64,000 nt of DNA from Bacteroidetes bacterium ADurb.Bin145 (GTDB taxonomy: Bacteria; Bacteroidota; Bacteroidia; Bacteroidales; VadinHA17), in NCBI GenBank assembly GCA_002070505.1, contig MWDJ01000001.1:216918-280917 (forward strand). The letters run 5' to 3'. Made by a program: the position numbers and the translations under genes. The notes beneath the pieces were generated by a model. The model ran no database searches and was not told the origin of the DNA. It was given only the letters and a program-made list of their open reading frames with translations. Positions 60,045 to 64,000 of the stretch are shown piece by piece; the stretch's first letter is position 1, and each line of letters begins with the position of its first letter.

Positions 60045-63000
60045 ATGAAGCCCGGCATGTTGAAAATAATAACCCGATCGCTCATCTTTTACAGGAAAGA
60101 TGCAGTTTATCAGGTCATTATTGTCTTGTTACTGTCGGCGATAATTACAGGTTCCCTCCTTACGGGAACCTCTGTCCGGAACAGTCTTAGAAGAACATCT
60201 GACCAGAAATCCGGTAATGCCAGAATAATCGTGAGTTCCGGCCAGAGGTTTTTCAGCAGCACACTTGCGGATAAATTATCAGTAAGAACCGGCAAAAGGG
60301 CTGTAGCGATTCTTGAGACTGAAGGATATTGTTCAAATTTTTTAACAGGATCCACATCTCTGAATGTCCGGATTTTCGGAGTGAATGATGAATTCTTTCA
60401 GTGGAATTCATCAGATTCACTGTCAATAATGCCCGGTGATGCGGCAGTGAATTCGAAACTTGCAGAAGAGCTGGAACTCAAACCCGGTGATGAAATAATC
60501 ATTAAGTTCAAACCTGTCGATCCCCTGCCCTCAAATGCACCTTTTGCACCTTCTAAAGATGATGAATCATCGAAGGTTTTAAGAGTAAGTCATATCCTGA
60601 CTGCTGAAAGTGGAGGAAATTTCTCTCCAGGTATCAGCCAGGTCATCCCAAAGACACTATTCATAAATATCTCCGATATTGACGATGGCATCGACGGGAA
60701 ATTTAATGCTAACAGGATATTGTTCAGCAGCGGCACAGCAGATTCAGTTTTACATCCTTTAGTGGAAGTAACTTCTTTATCAGATATAGGATTTACTGTA
60801 AGACGGTCAGAGAAGACCGGCGAATCCGAAATAATTTCTGACCGGATATTCATTGACAGTATACTGGTTTCAGATATCCTGGCGAAAATACCTTCTGGTT
60901 CACCGGTCCTGACCTACCTTGTGAACAGCTTTTCTTTTAACGGAAGGACAACACCTTACTCTTTTGTTGCATCGATACCCTCCTCAGTTTTTCCCGGTAT
61001 CTCCGATGATGAAATATTACTGAATAGATGGCTCGCAAAAGATCTGGAAATTGAACCCGGTGATTCTGTTGTTCTGAGATGGTATGATACCACTTTTGGA
61101 AATCATCTGGAGGAAAATGAAAAAACTTTCCGCGTCAGCAGGATCCTTGACGACAACAACAAATATGCAGACCCGCTGCTAATGCCTGATTTTCCTGGGA
61201 TATCAGGCAGTACTACCTGCTCCGGATGGGATGCAGGAGTTCCTATCCTTTTAGATCAGATAAGGAAAAAGGATGAAGAATACTGGAACAGTTTCAGAGG
61301 TACACCCAAGGCTTTCATCAACTATTCTGAAGGAAAGAAAATATGGGGAAATAATTTCGGAGTGGCGACCGCGTTAAGGTTCCCTGGATCATTAGCTCCG
61401 CAGGATATAGAAAAATCGCTTTATGGCTCACTGGATCCGGTTGATGCAGGCTTAACAGTTACTGACATAAGAAAAGCAGGCGCCAGTGCAGCCTCTGAAG
61501 GTGTCGATTTCAGCTCTCTCTTCCTGGGTCTTGGATTCTTTATCATTTTATCCTGTCTTATACTCTTTTCTCTGGCAGTGACAATTTTTTTTGATACAAG
61601 AAGGAATGATGTCAGGGCTTACTATTCACTTGGATTCAGGAACAGACAAATAAAACTCTTCTTATTTTCAGAAATAACGGCGCTTTCAGTAATCGGTGCA
61701 ATTCCAGGGGTTTTTTGCGGATTATTGGTTAACCGGATTGTGATAAGTGCACTGAATTCTGTCTGGCAGGGAGCTGTTCAGACAAACACACTGTCATCTG
61801 ACTTCAGCCTGGTGCCGCTCATAGCGGGTTTTATATCAGTGATAACCCTGACCGCAGTTGTAATTTACATAAAAACATCTTCATTCCTGAAGAGAATGAA
61901 TGTCAGTTCAGAGGAAAAATCAAAATCCAGATTCCTGAGTTCATATTTTTTTCTGATCCTCGTCACACTCGTACTTACTATTGGTCTTTTTCTTTCTGCT
62001 GTGCTTTACAGGAACGCAGAAACAATACTTTTTTTTGCCGGAGGGGTATTTTTGTTCGGACTGTTTATTCTTCTTCTGAGATACTATTATTTATATGAGC
62101 CAGGGAAAAAAGAAAAAGACAGTTTTTCTGTGCGAAGACTATCTAAAAAATACTATAATCATAACCCTTCGCATGCAATTACCCCTGCTGTAATAATTGC
62201 AGCCGGAATTTTCGCAGTTATTATAACAGGTGCCAATCGTCAGGTAGTAAGCGACAAGATGCTTCTTCCGGAGGGAGGCACTGGTGGTTATTTATTATGG
62301 GGAGAATCAGCTATTCCGGTAAAGGAAGACCTGAATCTTGATAAAAGCAGGAAGGATTACGGTTTTGAATCTGAAGAGTTCAGGGAAATGTCGTTTGTCC
62401 AATGCTGCAGGGTATCAGGTGATGATGCCAGCTGTCTTAACCTGAATCATGTCACTTCCCCACCCATCCTTTCGGTTGATCCGAAATATTTTATTGATAA
62501 GGGTTCTTTTTCATTTGTGTCCAGTCTTACAAAAGGCAACAATACCGTTACATGGGCAATGCTTGATGAAAAGCCGGGGGAAAATACAATCTATGGCATA
62601 GCCGATCAGACGGTGCTTAAATGGGGCCTCAAGGTAAATATTGGGGATACGCTTAAGTTCAGGGCTGAAAACGGGCAGATACTGAATGTTATAATAGCAG
62701 GAGGTTTAAAATCGTCTGTTTTCCAGGGTAATATTATTATAGGGAGCAGGAATTTCTCTGAATTCTTCCCGTCTGTTTCAGGAAGCTCGATATTCCTGAT
62801 TGACGGAAATAAAAAGTATAAAGATCTTTACATCAATACGTTGCAAGAGCGTCTTTCATCATATGGGCTTTTCGTACAGTCAGCTGGCGAAAAGCTCTCT
62901 TCTTTCTTTGTTGTTACAAACACATATCTTGATGTCTTTGTCATCCTTGGAGTTTTCGGACTTATACTGGGTGTAACAGGGCTTGGATTTGTTCTGGCGA

Positions 63001-63299
63001 GAAATTATAATCTGAGGAAACGCGAATTTGCTTTTCTTGCTGCGACAGGTTACACTCAGGAGTCGATACGGAGCTTTATTCTGACAGATCAGATAATAAT
63101 CCTGTTCTGGGGAATTGCAGCAGGAACAATTTCAGGTCTTGCGGCTACATTTCCTTCGCTGCAAAACGACGGTGACATACCATGGAACCAGATTTTGTAT
63201 ATGGTCCTGGCAATATTAGTAACAGGAATAATATCACTGCTTATTTCGGTAAGAAGAATAACAAGCCGATCGCTGGTAAGTCAGCTCAGGCGTGAATGA
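60045..63299 (+). CDS. FtsX-like/MacB-type ABC permease, double-length
   Basis: 1084 residues starting at ATG 60045 or at the ATG 12 bases later (MLKIITRSLIF). It has an N-terminal helix, a large extracytoplasmic domain of about 430 residues (MacB periplasmic-core-like), then FtsX helices around 490-620, a further stretch of helices around 640-740, a second periplasmic domain, and final helices around 965-1070 (VTGLGFVLARNYNLRKREFA is the FtsX-typical turn). This is two FtsX halves in one chain. It is the last gene of the redox operon; exported cargo unknown, lipoproteins or glycolipids plausible. Confidence 0.9.
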   Translation: MKPGMLKIITRSLIFYRKDAVYQVIIVLLLSAIITGSLLTGTSVRNSLRRTSDQKSGNARIIVSSGQRFFSSTLADKLSVRTGKRAVAILETEGYCSNFLTGSTSLNVRIFGVNDEFFQWNSSDSLSIMPGDAAVNSKLAEELELKPGDEIIIKFKPVDPLPSNAPFAPSKDDESSKVLRVSHILTAESGGNFSPGISQVIPKTLFINISDIDDGIDGKFNANRILFSSGTADSVLHPLVEVTSLSDIGFTVRRSEKTGESEIISDRIFIDSILVSDILAKIPSGSPVLTYLVNSFSFNGRTTPYSFVASIPSSVFPGISDDEILLNRWLAKDLEIEPGDSVVLRWYDTTFGNHLEENEKTFRVSRILDDNNKYADPLLMPDFPGISGSTTCSGWDAGVPILLDQIRKKDEEYWNSFRGTPKAFINYSEGKKIWGNNFGVATALRFPGSLAPQDIEKSLYGSLDPVDAGLTVTDIRKAGASAASEGVDFSSLFLGLGFFIILSCLILFSLAVTIFFDTRRNDVRAYYSLGFRNRQIKLFLFSEITALSVIGAIPGVFCGLLVNRIVISALNSVWQGAVQTNTLSSDFSLVPLIAGFISVITLTAVVIYIKTSSFLKRMNVSSEEKSKSRFLSSYFFLILVTLVLTIGLFLSAVLYRNAETILFFAGGVFLFGLFILLLRYYYLYEPGKKEKDSFSVRRLSKKYYNHNPSHAITPAVIIAAGIFAVIITGANRQVVSDKMLLPEGGTGGYLLWGESAIPVKEDLNLDKSRKDYGFESEEFREMSFVQCCRVSGDDASCLNLNHVTSPPILSVDPKYFIDKGSFSFVSSLTKGNNTVTWAMLDEKPGENTIYGIADQTVLKWGLKVNIGDTLKFRAENGQILNVIIAGGLKSSVFQGNIIIGSRNFSEFFPSVSGSSIFLIDGNKKYKDLYINTLQERLSSYGLFVQSAGEKLSSFFVVTNTYLDVFVILGVFGLILGVTGLGFVLARNYNLRKREFAFLAATGYTQESIRSFILTDQIIILFWGIAAGTISGLAATFPSLQNDGDIPWNQILYMVLAILVTGIISLLISVRRITSRSLVSQLRRE

Positions 63300-63327
63300 C
63301 ATTAAGAATAATTACCGATTAAAAAAA

Positions 63328-64000
63328 TTAACAACGGTTCAATCCAAGGTTTAAAACCGGTTTGATATCCGGATTCAGAGAATCCATAACGACAAGAGCT
63401 GCTCCGAGAGCAGTAGCGTTGAAAACCTCTGAAGTATAAACATTCTTCATCGGGTAAGCGTTTGCTATGAGATCAAGGAAAAGTTTGTTTTTTGAGAAAC
63501 CCCCTGTGATATAAATATTCTCAATATTGTTATCATCCGGGATGACAAGATCAACAGAGTCGGTTGTCAGTTCTGATAGTTCTACCATCAGCTGGTGATA
63601 TCCTTCTTCAAATGATTTGAATGTATAGAAATCCAATTTATCTTTTATTTTCCGTGAGTATGGAAATTCATCAAAAAAGAACCGGTTCCTCCGGCTTCTT
63701 TGCCTGCAAACATCAAGAAGTCTCTTATCGGGTTGGATCCTCTGAAAGTAACCGGGTTCAACATTGAAATGCCCGATTAATTTATTCAGAAGAACTTCAT
63801 GGAAGTGTCCGAGGAACAGACGCGAGGATTTTACAGGTTGTTTTGTGATACTAAGATAGCACAGGCAATCCCTGTCAAGCTGCTCCGCAGTAAGTTTCTC
63901 ACTATTAAAGGGATTCATATTGATGCACCATGTTCCGGTAGAAATCAGGATAAACCTTCCGTCACTGCTTTTAAAATACGGGGCTAGTGAAGCCGAGCTG
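63328..64000 (-). CDS. FGGY-family carbohydrate kinase (5' end beyond the window)
   Basis: The reading frame continues past the window end, so an in-frame ATG at 63918 is internal. The visible C-terminal domain includes RFILISTGTWCINMNPFN, the phosphate-binding block of FGGY kinases, and IYITGGFSKNKLFLDLIANA followed by TALGAALVVMDSL, the adenosine-binding region. It phosphorylates a sugar such as rhamnulose or xylulose in related proteins; substrate unresolved. It is convergent with the ABC permease gene, with 28 bases between stops. Confidence 0.88.
   Translation of the reverse strand, partial: SSASLAPYFKSSDGRFILISTGTWCINMNPFNSEKLTAEQLDRDCLCYLSITKQPVKSSRLFLGHFHEVLLNKLIGHFNVEPGYFQRIQPDKRLLDVCRQRSRRNRFFFDEFPYSRKIKDKLDFYTFKSFEEGYHQLMVELSELTTDSVDLVIPDDNNIENIYITGGFSKNKLFLDLIANAYPMKNVYTSEVFNATALGAALVVMDSLNPDIKPVLNLGLNRC

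Noticed and set aside
1-64000. Prophage or integrative element in the window
   Set aside because: No integrase, terminase, portal, relaxase or conjugation gene was seen; the genes are ordinary chromosomal operons.

Overview
The window looks like a chromosomal segment from a Bacteroidota bacterium, most likely a Bacteroidales/Marinilabiliales-type organism. Supporting signs are an adjacent SusC/SusD pair, DUF4956 and DUF5777-type proteins, an SdiA-regulated-type lipoprotein, several TAnnTTTG-type -7 promoter boxes (the Bacteroidota sigma consensus) and many exported lipoproteins. There are two tRNA genes, tRNA-Gly(CCC) and tRNA-Thr(CGT). I saw no rRNA, CRISPR array, intact transposase or phage module. 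All functions are read from sequence motifs and recalled families; no database search was run.

Layout. 0-9 kb: a truncated propeller protein, a small outer-membrane-type protein, a type-B carboxylesterase, tRNA-Gly next to an octamer repeat array, a CotH-like/DUF4956 pair, an SdiA-regulated-type lipoprotein, and a large ABCG-like ABC protein with a TerB-like N-terminus. 9.2-12.1 kb: a two-gene partner-switching operon. Its first gene fuses a SiaB-like kinase to a SiaC-like phosphoprotein; its second is a SpoIIE-type phosphatase with RyR-like repeats. 12.2-15.4 kb: a small type II fatty-acid/polyene-like set (two hotdog dehydratases, ACP, ketosynthase, ketoreductase). 15.5-18.4 kb: two uncharacterised membrane or lipoproteins, then a Rieske protein and a DUF5777-like barrel. 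18.5-23.2 kb: tRNA-Thr, an M48 protease, fabG, sucD and a membrane-anchored AraC regulator, with several short-period repeat arrays in the gaps. 23.3-30.5 kb: an outer-membrane protein/RND/LolA-like export operon, mnmE and a Gfo/Idh/MocA oxidoreductase. 31.2-35.9 kb: the SusC/SusD pair, closed by a strong terminator.

36-42.5 kb is a compact regulatory island. It holds a PAS histidine kinase, an ECF-type sigma factor, a single-pass TPR protein, a secreted and membrane-anchored TPR-CHAT (caspase-fold) protease, an unannotated 52-residue peptide gene with a double-glycine motif just upstream of the protease, and a 101-residue Cys/His-rich protein. A near-identical element of about 20 bp occurs three times in its two divergent intergenic regions, suggesting a shared regulator. 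A hairpin covers the ribosome-binding region of the CHAT gene.

42.5-45.2 kb: a phosphotriesterase-like lipoprotein and asnB, with a good promoter. 45.8-63.3 kb is one tightly packed 13-gene operon. It encodes four PQQ-type beta-propeller proteins, an NHL-type propeller, a Cys-rich mini-protein, a Tat-type ferredoxin, a NapH-like membrane Fe-S protein, a NuoE/NuoF-like fusion, a NuoG-N-terminus-like Fe-S protein without any catalytic domain, a GT4 glycosyltransferase and a LolD/FtsX-type ABC exporter. The parts suggest a membrane redox module linking a pyridine-nucleotide pool to extracytoplasmic propeller proteins, but no recognisable terminal enzyme is encoded. I regard this operon and the CHAT island as the two most promising undescribed systems. 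The window ends inside a minus-strand FGGY sugar kinase.
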